Assembly: GCA_019417975.1 (NCBI GenBank)
Contig: DYCT01000004.1
Span: forward strand, 1,663-14,170
Direction of reading: 5' to 3'
Source: Bacteroides sp.
GTDB taxonomy: Bacteria > Bacteroidota > Bacteroidia > Bacteroidales > Bacteroidaceae
DNA: 12,508 nt
Part shown: in pieces, positions 1 through 7,578 of the stretch
How the letters are laid out: each line of letters starts with the position of its first letter
How positions within the stretch are numbered: position 1 is the stretch's first letter
The notes under the pieces: generated by a model
Databases searched by the model: none
What the model was told of the DNA's origin: nothing
The model's input: the letters and a program-made list of their open reading frames with translations, nothing else
Position numbers and translations under genes: made by a program

Positions 1-824
1 CATACGAAGAGCCTGCACGTAAGGATGAATTCTTGCAGTTGGCTATGGAAGCTTTGAATAATGTAAAAGGCTATCAGCTGGAAGCTGATTTTGAAAGCAT
101 GTTTAATGGTAAAAACCCGAACTGCAAAGAATCAATCTTTGAACTTCAGTTTACAAGCAGTACCGACAACGGTGCTTGGCATAGACACGTGTTACACCTT
201 TGGATAGCTCCTCCTGTGATGCGCGGTTGGGATGAAATCCGTCCGAGCACAATGATTATCGATGAGTTCAAGAAAGAAGGTCGTATTGCAGAAGATGGTT
301 TGTTAGACTGGCGTGCATACGGTTCATTGATTTTCGATGATCCTTATTATGCAACAGGTGGTCATATCTTCGGATTAAATTATTCTGAATTGTTTGACCC
401 TACAGACAAAATTCAGTATTGCTACCGCAAGTACTTGCCTGCTACTATGAAGGAGATGACTCTGCCTAATCTTGCTACCAACATTCCTTTGATGCGTTAT
501 GCTAATGTAATGTTGATGAAGGCTGAAATCTTCAACGAACAAGGTCATCCGGACCAAGCAATTCCTTTGATTAACGATATCAGAAAGGTACACGGACACA
601 TGCCGGCTATGGAAGGTACTTCTTATGATGCTGTAAAAGCTCAGATTGAACACGAACGTTTGCTTGAGTTTGCATTAGAGAATTATCGCTTCTACGATTT
701 GCGTCGTTGGGGCTTGTTGGACGAACGTATGCAAGCAGCCGGACGTACAATGTTCGATTCAAAAGAACATAGCTTCTTGCCGGTTCCTTTGATGGAAATT
801 CAGACTAACAATAAGATTCAATAG
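1..824 (+). CDS. SusD/RagB-family glycan-binding outer-membrane lipoprotein, C-terminal part (5' partial)
   Basis: The frame is open from the window edge; the first complete codon is at base 3 and the stop is TAG at 822-824, leaving 273 visible residues, about half of a usual SusD protein (500-650 aa). The family signature is clear: a helix with LMRYANVMLMKAEIFNEQG, then a segment reading ERLLEFALENYRFYDLRRWG (the last part at bases 678-713), and the ending PLMEIQTNNKIQ, matching the usual SusD end (EI..NP..Q). SusD proteins sit on the outer face of the outer membrane as a lid on the SusC TonB-dependent channel and capture glycans for import. The N-terminal lipobox and the expected susC gene would lie upstream, outside the window. 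The TTG at base 33 is not a real start because the frame continues in-frame upstream. Family is certain; the ligand cannot be told from this part. Confidence 0.5.
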   Translation, partial: YEEPARKDEFLQLAMEALNNVKGYQLEADFESMFNGKNPNCKESIFELQFTSSTDNGAWHRHVLHLWIAPPVMRGWDEIRPSTMIIDEFKKEGRIAEDGLLDWRAYGSLIFDDPYYATGGHIFGLNYSELFDPTDKIQYCYRKYLPATMKEMTLPNLATNIPLMRYANVMLMKAEIFNEQGHPDQAIPLINDIRKVHGHMPAMEGTSYDAVKAQIEHERLLEFALENYRFYDLRRWGLLDERMQAAGRTMFDSKEHSFLPVPLMEIQTNNKIQ

Positions 825-866
825 GTATAACTCTCTCATAAATCTGATTTTTTAAGTGAAATGAAT

Positions 867-905
867 CCTCAGATCCTGCCTTGCTCACGCAAGGCAGGTA
901 TCAGG
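867..905 (+). terminator. Intergenic hairpin after susD-like gene, possible terminator or processing site
   Basis: A perfect 10-bp stem (875-884 CCTGCCTTGC with 889-898 GCAAGGCAGG) closes on a four-base TCAC loop. It can extend through small bulges, with GAT 872-874 pairing ATC 900-902 and CCT 867-869 pairing AGG 903-905. It lies 42 bases after the SusD stop and 32 bases before the protease start. No T tract follows, so it is not a canonical intrinsic terminator. It could be a weak terminator, an RNA-stability or processing hairpin, or an attenuator between the SusCD unit and the protease. Confidence 0.5.
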
Positions 906-937
906 TAATCTAATTCTCACTTTTAGTGATTTAGAAT

Positions 938-3028
938 ATGAATAGATATTTACAGTGTATAATAGTTCTTGCATTGTTGCCAATGTTTGCTTTTGCGCAA
1001 CACATGCCTAAATGTGGTTTTGATAAGCAGTGTGAACTGCATTTCAGACAAAATCCTCATGCGTTCAATATAGCCGAGAATTCAGAAAAAAAAGAATATC
1101 ACCAAGGACAGTATGTTATTCCTGTGGTTGTTCATGTTTTCAAGAAAGCAACCAATCGCAGTGATTTGAAGGTAACATACGATTTGATAAAGGACGCTCT
1201 TAAAAAGTCAAGTGAAGATTTTCAAGGCTTGACAGCCGATTATAATCAAAATGACCCAAGCAGCCGATTTGAAGACATTAAGAAACCGCTCAACATCGAA
1301 TTTCGCTTGGCTACAAAGGACCCATTCGGATGTCCCACTCGTGGTGTCCTTTTTTATGATGAAGAAGAAAAAGGTTTTGGTAACGGTAGCGGATATAATG
1401 ACCGTATCCAACATTATGCTTGGGACAACACTCGTTATATGAATATATACATCATGCGCGATTTATATGCTGATAGCGATTATCTGAACAGTGGCGTTTC
1501 TTGGCTTCCGGATAATTGGATGACAGAACAGGACTTGGCGCGCGTGGTTTACAATGGAAGTTATTTAGGTAAGAATACAAATGAAAACTTCCGTAGAGTT
1601 CTTACCCATGAGTTCGGACATTTCATGGGATTGCTTCACACTTTCGATGGAGGCTGTAGCTATCCGAACGATGGTATTGAGGATACTCCTCCTGTTGAAA
1701 AGTCGCATTGGCCAAAAGATCAGGTTAACTGCGAAGGCGATTATACAGACTGGGAAAACTTCATGAACTATACCGACCATTATCGTCACTATACAGCCGG
1801 TCAGGTAGAGCGTATGGAATATTACCTCAATGAAGTAGCAGCACGTCGTTGCTTGTGGCAACCTGACAATTTGGTGGCTACCGGTACAGAAGTGGTTGAT
1901 AAGAATGTACCCTGTGTTGTGATTGACAATGGATATACTCTTGTAGAGAAACGTGCTAACGATGGAAGTATAGAATCTCCTTTGAAATTGTTGGCTTGCA
2001 ATGGTTTGAATTTTGCAAAGACAGGTGAACTGGAAGCAGGTAAAGACTATGAGGTGGCATTGCCCGAAGGGTTGAGTGCTTCTTTAGTCGTTATCAGCAA
2101 TACAAAAGCAGAGTTGCGTATTACCGGTCAGGCTGTTAACCATGGCAAGGCAGATAGTAAAGAGCAGATTGGTCTGAAGATATTCAGTGCTGCTTTGGCA
2201 CAGGGCGATGCTACTCCTGCCGATCAGCAATTGTACTTTGGTTTGGAATTCAAAGACCCTTATACAGATTTCTGTCAATTCACTGCTCGTTATTCTCCTT
2301 ATGCATACATCGGCCGTGTAAAAATGGCGCAGATTGATTGCTCTTCTGAATTTGATTTGCAATCTCAATATACGAACAACAGAAAAGACTATATCGCAGG
2401 TTTGGAACCGGGTAAGACTTATAAATTGGAAGTAACTGTTGTGAATAAGCGTTCCGGTGCTAACGATGGTTACACAGTTCGTGCCTGGTTTGATTGGAAT
2501 GCAGACTATGTGTTGCAGGAAGATGAAATGGTTGGTGTAAAATCAATCAATGCTATTGGCGCACCGGGCACATCTCATGTAATAACAATGGATGTGAAAG
2601 TGCCGGATGTACTTCCTGAAAACAAGACATTTGGATTTAGAGTGATGTTGCATTTCACACAAGGTAATGATGGTAAAGATCCTTGTGGTGAAATCGATAG
2701 CGGTGATGTGGAAGATTATGGAGCTGTTGCAGGTGAAGAAAATGCACAGGTGCCTTCATCTTCCTCTATTGAGCAACTCGGTGCTGAACAGGCTTGGGTA
2801 GTTACTCCTAATCCGGCTAAAGATATTCTCTATGTAAGGGGGGGTGCTTTGCAGGGCTTCAATGTGTACACACAGCATGGCGTTTGTCTGTTAAACGGAA
2901 CGGCTTCCGACATGACTTATACCGAAGGTATGAATGTGATTGATATCGATTCTTTACCAGCTGGTATGTATATATTGCAACTTTTTGATGAGCAGAATTC
3001 AGTTCATCAAGTATTGGTGGTTCAATAA
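938..3028 (+). CDS. Secreted M43-family zinc metalloprotease with GEVED domain and T9SS C-terminal domain
   Basis: 696 residues. Residues 1-20 form a signal peptide ending AFA before Gln21. The catalytic domain begins near IPVVVHVF (about 60-68). It holds the zinc motif HEFGHFMGLLH (224-234; ligands His224, His228, His234, catalytic Glu225), a following HTFDGGC...DTP segment, and the Met-turn FMNYTD with Met276, the M43 pappalysin/cytophagalysin pattern. An unassigned beta-rich stretch (about 310-440) precedes a GEVED domain (about 446-600) with FDWNAD and ending DSGDVEDY. The tail (about 620-696) starts VTPNPAKD and ends LPAGMYILQLF...VLVVQ, typical of T9SS type A sorting domains. It should therefore be an active endopeptidase exported through the outer membrane and anchored or released. 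The substrate is unknown; M43 members cut proteins such as gelatin-like or regulatory proteins. ATG 938 is chosen because it gives the signal peptide. A run of seven G (2838-2844) lies in the tail. Confidence 0.5.
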   Translation: MNRYLQCIIVLALLPMFAFAQHMPKCGFDKQCELHFRQNPHAFNIAENSEKKEYHQGQYVIPVVVHVFKKATNRSDLKVTYDLIKDALKKSSEDFQGLTADYNQNDPSSRFEDIKKPLNIEFRLATKDPFGCPTRGVLFYDEEEKGFGNGSGYNDRIQHYAWDNTRYMNIYIMRDLYADSDYLNSGVSWLPDNWMTEQDLARVVYNGSYLGKNTNENFRRVLTHEFGHFMGLLHTFDGGCSYPNDGIEDTPPVEKSHWPKDQVNCEGDYTDWENFMNYTDHYRHYTAGQVERMEYYLNEVAARRCLWQPDNLVATGTEVVDKNVPCVVIDNGYTLVEKRANDGSIESPLKLLACNGLNFAKTGELEAGKDYEVALPEGLSASLVVISNTKAELRITGQAVNHGKADSKEQIGLKIFSAALAQGDATPADQQLYFGLEFKDPYTDFCQFTARYSPYAYIGRVKMAQIDCSSEFDLQSQYTNNRKDYIAGLEPGKTYKLEVTVVNKRSGANDGYTVRAWFDWNADYVLQEDEMVGVKSINAIGAPGTSHVITMDVKVPDVLPENKTFGFRVMLHFTQGNDGKDPCGEIDSGDVEDYGAVAGEENAQVPSSSSIEQLGAEQAWVVTPNPAKDILYVRGGALQGFNVYTQHGVCLLNGTASDMTYTEGMNVIDIDSLPAGMYILQLFDEQNSVHQVLVVQ

Positions 3029-3086
3029 TTGGATATATTATCAACAACTATAATTGTTTTTATTAATTAATTTAAATTTTTTTATT
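3029..3086 (+). promoter_or_regulatory. AT-rich leader with weak candidate promoter
   Basis: Only 6 of these 58 bases are G or C. TATAATTG at 3049-3056 differs by one base from the Bacteroidetes -7 element TAnnTTTG, but the upstream ATTG (3028-3031) is a poor -33 element and its spacing of 17 is short, so the promoter call is weak. The long A/T run just before the ATG matches the unstructured leaders typical of well-translated Bacteroidetes genes, which lack strong Shine-Dalgarno sites. Confidence 0.5.
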
Positions 3087-3893
3087 ATGAAAAAGTTATT
3101 ACTTAGCGGTTTGATGCTTATGGGTATGGCAGCAGGCCAGGTAAACGCACAGTCTCAACTTTGTATCCCTGAATTGGAATGGGGTTCATACAACTGTATC
3201 TCTAAAGTTGAAATTGGTGATTTTGTAAATGAATCTATCATTCCATCTGATTGGACTCGTGAGTTTGTTTATGAAGACTTTACAATGGATGATACGAAAT
3301 GGGTGACTCTTACTCCGGGTAAGACTTACGATATGACTATCACTGTTTGTAACTTTAAATCTGGTTTTGGTGACCCATATTATGTTACTGCTTATTTTGA
3401 CTGGGATGGTGATAATGTATTGACTACAGACGAAACTGTACATCAGGAAACTATCGTAATGGTTAAGCCGGGTCCTACTGCATTTATGCCTGTTACTTTC
3501 AAAGTTACAGTTCCTGAAAATGCACAGGAAGGTACAATGCGTTGCTATTTGCACTATAATACTGATGATGTTCCTTATACTGACCCTTGCTGCAAACAGG
3601 ATAGCGGTCAGTGTGAAGACTATCACTATGTATTGGGTGAAACAGGTGGAAACTCTATTGACAACGTAGAATCTGCTTCTTTCGCAGTTTATCCTAACCC
3701 GACTACCGGTGTGTTGAATGTTGAAGCTGAAGAAGGTGCTGCATTCAGCTTGTTTAGCTTGGACGGCCGTTTGATGCAGCAAGGTTTTGTTGCTAACGGT
3801 ATGATTAACGTAGCTGGTAACGTTGCCGGTACTTATTTGTTGCAGGTTGTTGACAATGGCTCTGTAAAACAAGCACAGGTTGTTGTTGAATAA
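3087..3893 (+). CDS. Small secreted GEVED-domain protein with T9SS C-terminal domain, no catalytic domain
   Basis: 268 residues. ATG 3087 gives a clean signal peptide (MKKLLLSGL..., cleavage after Ala21, NA-Q). An upstream in-frame TTG at 3054 would add 11 residues before the charged start and is rejected. After a short segment, a single GEVED domain (about 30-190) carries PGKTYDMTITV, FDWDGDNVLTTDE (an Asp-rich, EF-hand-like loop, possibly calcium-binding) and the closing motif DSGQCEDYH. The last ~70 residues (YPNPTTG from 202, ending GTYLLQVV...VVVE) form a good T9SS type A sorting domain. No enzyme motif is visible. GEVED domains are usually accessory modules on secreted enzymes, so a role as a surface binding or scaffold protein for the same substrate as its neighbours is inferred. 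It stands between a protease and a glycosidase carrying the same module, and ends in a strong terminator, suggesting it is expressed more strongly than the genes downstream. Confidence 0.5.
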   Translation: MKKLLLSGLMLMGMAAGQVNAQSQLCIPELEWGSYNCISKVEIGDFVNESIIPSDWTREFVYEDFTMDDTKWVTLTPGKTYDMTITVCNFKSGFGDPYYVTAYFDWDGDNVLTTDETVHQETIVMVKPGPTAFMPVTFKVTVPENAQEGTMRCYLHYNTDDVPYTDPCCKQDSGQCEDYHYVLGETGGNSIDNVESASFAVYPNPTTGVLNVEAEEGAAFSLFSLDGRLMQQGFVANGMINVAGNVAGTYLLQVVDNGSVKQAQVVVE

Positions 3894-3918
3894 TTGTATA
3901 ATTAGTTAATGTTAATGT

Positions 3919-3962
3919 AATGGCAGGAGTGGGATATACTCCTTGCTCCTGCCATTTTTTTT
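3919..3962 (+). terminator. Rho-independent terminator after the GEVED gene
   Basis: An 11-bp perfect stem (3919-3929 AATGGCAGGAG with 3946-3956 CTCCTGCCATT) closes on a 16-base loop and runs into eight T at 3955-3962. It begins 25 bases after the stop at 3893. Only 28 bases separate the end of the T tract from the next start at 3991, and no convincing promoter is visible there, so partial read-through into the glycosidase operon is plausible. Confidence 0.5.
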
Positions 3963-3990
3963 CTTCCTTTCTCCTTTATAATCTGATTTT

Positions 3991-6645
3991 ATGAAAAAGC
4001 TTTTCGTATGTATATGGTCTTTTTTGACATTTTGCTTCTGTGGCTCACATACAGCTCAGGCGCAACAAGAAGCTTGTTTCCAGACCGAAAGCTACGAAGA
4101 TATTCTTTCTATTTACAGTGCACCTCAGTCAGCTTCTTCTTCGTTTCATGGAGGCTTTTCTGATCAAGGCACGTGGATGAGTTTTAATTTGCCGGTACAG
4201 TCCGGTTGGAAAAATGGCTTTATAGGCCCTTATCATTTGGATGATAGGTATTGGATTTCCGATGCTTTATTGCAGGTCGGCTTTACTGATACTCCCAAGA
4301 AAGAACGATTTACCGATTGTTCTGCTCATTATTTTCCCGGCTATCTTAGCTTGAAGTCTACCTCTTCAAAGGGAACCCTAACTCAGAAATTGTTTTATTA
4401 CGATAAATATACAGCATTTTGGTCTTGTTCATCCGATACCGATGCTGCCCTATATGTGCAAAGTGGTAATCTGAATATGGCATCTGATTTTCAGGTGACT
4501 GAGCATGGATGGAGTTGGAAATTGGCAAGTGGTGAACGTATGATTGTCACTTTCTCTTCTGACGTAACTGTATCTTACTCCAATCGTGTTTTTCAGGCAC
4601 ATGCTTCTCAAGGAGGCAGCTTGTTTGCTACAATTAGTTTCTTCCATGACAATGGAGCAGATGTAGTTGCTTATACCAACAAGATGAATGAACTGTTGGC
4701 TACGCCTCAGAATGCATTGGATGCACATCAAGCACGTTGGCAAGGTTATTTGAAGTCTGTTGTTCGTCCGGAAATGCCGTTGGCCTATAGCCGGGTGGCA
4801 GTTAAGGCAATGGTTACTTTGTTGTCCAATTGGCGGAGTCCGAAAGGAGGATTGAAGCACGATGGTGTGATTCCTTCTCATGCAGCCGGTTACTTTATTG
4901 GCTTTTGGGCTTGGGATTCTTGGAAGCATGCAGTAGCTTTGAGCTTATTTGCTCCGGAGCTGGCAAAGAACCAGATTCGTGCAATGCTGGATTTCCAGAT
5001 GGAAGATGGCATGATTCCCGACTGTGTCTATACCAATAGTTATGAAAATAATTACCGCGACAGTAAACCTCCTTTGGCAACTTGGGCTTTGCAAGCTGTC
5101 TACGATGCAACAGGGGATGTTGATTTTGTTTGTGAGGTATATCCTAAACTGTTGAAATACCATCGTTGGTGGTATGCCGAACGCGACCATGATAAGAACG
5201 GCTATTGTGAATTTGGTTCTGAAGACGGTACGTTGGAAGCAGCAGCTTGGGAAAGCGGTATGGATAATGCCATCCGTTTCGATGGAGCAGGCATGGTTAA
5301 GAATGGTTCTCATGCTTGGAGTGTGAATCAAGAATCTGTTGACTTGAATGCCTTTTTGGCATTGGATTATCAGCTTTTACGTGGCTTGGCTTCTGTAATC
5401 GGTGAAGAATTTACAGAACCGAATTATACAGCCGATGTAGCTGCTTACTTTTTTGATGAAGAAAAAGGATTTTTCCACGACCGTAAGCTTACCAGTGGTA
5501 ATTTTGTTCGGGTAGACGGTAGTGAGGCTTATATTCCTTTCTGGGCTAAAATTGCTTCACAGGCTCACATGGATGCTGCTTTGCCTATCTTTAAAGACCC
5601 TAACAAGATGGGTACTTATATTCCGTTCCCTACCGTATCGGCCGATAATCCTAAATTCTCTTCCAATGGCTATTGGCGTGGACCTATCTGGTTGGATCAA
5701 GTTTACTTTGGTATCCACGGACTTCGCAATTATGGTCAGGGCGAACTTGCCGATGCGTATACCAAACGTGTCTTTGACCGCTTGAGTGGTTTGCGTTTGG
5801 ATTCTCCGATTCATGAAAATTACGATACACATACCGGACAGCGTCTTAAGTCATCGCATTTCAGTTGGTCGGCAGCTCACTTGCTTATGATGTACAGAGA
5901 GTGTGGCGTTTTGACAGACGACGATATTCCTCTCTGTCTGTTTAGCTATTCTTATCGCAATTTTGCATACATCAGTCAGGTCGATTTGGAAGACATTCAT
6001 CAGAAGACCGATTTCGAGTTTAAGGCTTGGTATGATTACACTACCTCTACGCTTGCCCGTTTGGAAGCCGGTAAGACTTATCCGCTAAGTGTCGAAGTGA
6101 AGAATTATGATTCCGGTGCTTCCGATTCTTATAAGTTGCGTGTTTGGGTTGATTGGAATGCTAATTCTGTTTTGGAAAAAGACGAATTGATTGATACGAA
6201 ACGTATTGCTCCAATCGGTGAAGCCGGAAAGGCACATAAATTCAATTTCGATTTGACTGTCCCAGAGGATGTGGCGCAAGGTAAAGGCATCAGATGTCGT
6301 GTGTTCTTGCATTTTGTAGAAAGCGAGACCGATGGTGAAGACCCTTGTGGTTGGGTAGATAGCGGAGTGGCTCACGACTACCTTATCCGTGTTGGTGAAG
6401 AATCCGGCATCAATGAACTGAATGTATTGCAGCAAGCTGTGTATGATTCAGCATCCGATATGTTGTATGTATCCGACCCCGATGTGATTCGTTGGGAAGT
6501 TTATCAGGCCGATGGTAGCCGGGTAATGGTTTGTCCACGTGGAGTAACACAGGCTTCGTTGTCGGGTATGAAATCTGGAATCTATGTTTTACGTGCTTTG
6601 TTGTCCAACGGTGCATCGCGTCAGCTTAAGTTTTTAAAACAGTAA
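3991..6645 (+). CDS. Secreted GH63/MGH1-like glycoside hydrolase with GEVED domain and degenerate T9SS-like tail
   Basis: 884 residues. Signal peptide 1-24 (AQA before Gln25). Residues about 30-260 are an N-terminal beta-sandwich; about 265-645 are an (alpha/alpha)6-type catalytic domain of the GH63 / mannosylglycerate-hydrolase-like / trehalase superfamily. Visible motifs are WAWDSWKHA (306-314), WESGMDN (420-426) and HENYD (608-612). By comparison with GH37 trehalase (SGWD acid, EKYD base), Asp425 is the likely general acid and Glu609 the likely general base. GH63 enzymes are inverting and mostly release alpha-linked glucose, sometimes mannosylglycerate. A GEVED domain follows (about 649-800; VDWNANSVLEKDE, ending DSGVAHDY). 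The last ~75 residues resemble a T9SS type A domain (GIYVLRALL...LKFLKQ) but lack the usual PNP start. The start is supported by the signal peptide. It heads a tight operon with lysO, GH2 and a second GH63. Family is secure; exact linkage is not. Confidence 0.5.
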   Translation: MKKLFVCIWSFLTFCFCGSHTAQAQQEACFQTESYEDILSIYSAPQSASSSFHGGFSDQGTWMSFNLPVQSGWKNGFIGPYHLDDRYWISDALLQVGFTDTPKKERFTDCSAHYFPGYLSLKSTSSKGTLTQKLFYYDKYTAFWSCSSDTDAALYVQSGNLNMASDFQVTEHGWSWKLASGERMIVTFSSDVTVSYSNRVFQAHASQGGSLFATISFFHDNGADVVAYTNKMNELLATPQNALDAHQARWQGYLKSVVRPEMPLAYSRVAVKAMVTLLSNWRSPKGGLKHDGVIPSHAAGYFIGFWAWDSWKHAVALSLFAPELAKNQIRAMLDFQMEDGMIPDCVYTNSYENNYRDSKPPLATWALQAVYDATGDVDFVCEVYPKLLKYHRWWYAERDHDKNGYCEFGSEDGTLEAAAWESGMDNAIRFDGAGMVKNGSHAWSVNQESVDLNAFLALDYQLLRGLASVIGEEFTEPNYTADVAAYFFDEEKGFFHDRKLTSGNFVRVDGSEAYIPFWAKIASQAHMDAALPIFKDPNKMGTYIPFPTVSADNPKFSSNGYWRGPIWLDQVYFGIHGLRNYGQGELADAYTKRVFDRLSGLRLDSPIHENYDTHTGQRLKSSHFSWSAAHLLMMYRECGVLTDDDIPLCLFSYSYRNFAYISQVDLEDIHQKTDFEFKAWYDYTTSTLARLEAGKTYPLSVEVKNYDSGASDSYKLRVWVDWNANSVLEKDELIDTKRIAPIGEAGKAHKFNFDLTVPEDVAQGKGIRCRVFLHFVESETDGEDPCGWVDSGVAHDYLIRVGEESGINELNVLQQAVYDSASDMLYVSDPDVIRWEVYQADGSRVMVCPRGVTQASLSGMKSGIYVLRALLSNGASRQLKFLKQ

Positions 6646-6655
6646 TTCTGTAGAG

Positions 6656-6952
6656 ATGTTTGTATTGGTCATTATATCATGTATGTTGTTTGGAGTAGCT
6701 TTGGGCTATTTCACTCGCTCTCATAAGTTCGATAAGCTATCCTCTTTAATCAGTATTCTGATTGGTTTGCTTTTGTTCTTATTGGGTGTAGAAGTCGGAA
6801 ATAACGAAGCTATTTTAAAAGGGCTTCATACCCTTGGTCTTGAAGCTCTTTTTATCACAATGATGGCTTTGGCTGGCAGTGTATTTTTTGCTGCTTTGTT
6901 GTGGCAGTTTGTGAAACACCGTATTCATAACAAAAAAGAAAAAGACGCATGA
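6656..6952 (+). CDS. lysO: LysO lysine exporter, N-terminal subunit (split gene)
   Basis: 98 residues with three likely membrane segments (about 1-19, 28-48, 63-86) and a basic, charged C-terminal end (KHRIHNKKEKDA). It corresponds to the N-terminal third of E. coli LysO/YbjE (DUF340), a 299-residue inner-membrane exporter of L-lysine and thialysine. The motif LLLFLLGVEVG resembles the second helix of the family. It starts 10 bases after the glycosidase stop and overlaps the next gene by four bases (ATGA at 6949-6952), so translation of the two halves is probably coupled. Split LysO pairs are known in Bacteroidetes, so this is likely a genuine two-gene form rather than a broken one. On its own the sequence is only weakly diagnostic; the call rests on the partner gene. 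Confidence 0.5.
   Translation: MFVLVIISCMLFGVALGYFTRSHKFDKLSSLISILIGLLLFLLGVEVGNNEAILKGLHTLGLEALFITMMALAGSVFFAALLWQFVKHRIHNKKEKDA
6931..6952 (+). other. lysO: A-rich junction of the two lysO genes, possible -1 slippage site
   Basis: A run of six A (6932-6937), then G and a run of five A or more, lies just before the ATGA overlap. The downstream gene is in the -1 frame relative to the upstream one, and that frame is open from 6931 (a TAA ends at 6930). A slip within the A run would fuse the halves into a protein of roughly 298 residues, close to single-chain LysO. The run is not a canonical X XXY YYZ heptamer in the zero frame, so simple ATGA coupling remains the default explanation. Confidence 0.5.
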
Positions 6953-7551
6953 AAGGAAGTTTGATAACTGTATCGTTTTTTGTGGCAGGTGTTTTGTGGA
7001 GTGTATCCGGCATCTTTCCGTTTAAGCCAGAAGAGTATAACCTGAGTGTTTATGCACTGTGTGCTTTGATGACTTTGGTTGGTGTGAGTGTTGGACATGA
7101 TTCACAGGCTTTCTCTCGGATGCGTGAATTAGACCCACGGTTATATCTGTTGCCGGTTTTTACAATCTTGGGGACTATGGCCGGAGCCGGTGTTGCCGGA
7201 TTGTTCTTGGAACGTCAGTCGCCTGCCGATTGTATGGCCGTAGGAGGTGGTCTGGCTTATTATTCTTTGTCCAGCATTATCATTACCGAATATAAAGGAG
7301 CAGAGTTGGGAACCATTGCTTTGGTCTCTAACATCATTCGTGAGATTTTCACATTGTTGGCAGCTCCGTTGTTGGCTCGTTGGTTTGGACCTTTGGCTCC
7401 AATCTCTGCAGGTGGTGCAACCACAATGGATACCACCTTGCCCATTATTATGCGTAGCTCCGGAAACGATTGGGCTGTATTGTCTATCTTGCATGGTTGT
7501 ATAGCCGATTTCTCCGTTCCGTTTGTTGTTACATTCTTTTGTACAATTTGA
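6949..7551 (+). CDS. lysO: LysO lysine exporter, C-terminal subunit (split gene)
   Basis: 200 residues, matching the C-terminal two thirds of LysO (DUF340) with about five or six membrane segments. Family motifs are plain: GGGLAYYSLSSIIITE (about 99-114), NIIREIF (128-134), GGATTMDTTLP (165-175) and LHGCIADFSVPF (191-202 region at the end). The intramembrane acidic residues reported as essential in E. coli LysO, Glu233 and Asp261, correspond here to Glu132 and Asp161, so the transporter should be active. It exports lysine or lysine analogues from the cytoplasm in a proton-coupled manner. The gene overlaps its partner by four bases and is followed after 27 bases by the beta-galactosidase. No lysine riboswitch or private promoter is visible, so it appears to be transcribed with the glycosidases. 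That placement is unusual for a housekeeping amino-acid exporter. Confidence 0.5.
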   Translation: MKGSLITVSFFVAGVLWSVSGIFPFKPEEYNLSVYALCALMTLVGVSVGHDSQAFSRMRELDPRLYLLPVFTILGTMAGAGVAGLFLERQSPADCMAVGGGLAYYSLSSIIITEYKGAELGTIALVSNIIREIFTLLAAPLLARWFGPLAPISAGGATTMDTTLPIIMRSSGNDWAVLSILHGCIADFSVPFVVTFFCTI

Positions 7552-7578
7552 ATAAATCAATAGGTTAAATATAATAAT

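Noticed and set aside
33..35. TTG as start of the first gene
   Set aside because: The frame continues in-frame upstream to the window edge and the protein is only the C-terminal part of a SusD-like protein.
3054..3056. TTG start for the small GEVED protein
   Set aside because: ATG at 3087 gives a standard signal peptide; the 11 extra residues would come from the AT-rich leader.
3186..3872. Minus-strand reading frame of 228 codons covering nearly the whole small GEVED gene
   Set aside because: The + strand product has a signal peptide, GEVED domain and sorting tail. The antisense product resembles nothing and is a by-product of codon bias.
6656..7551. lysO as a pseudogene broken by a frameshift
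   Set aside because: Clean ATGA overlap, a proper start for the second half, and conserved essential acidic residues fit the split two-gene LysO form known in Bacteroidetes.
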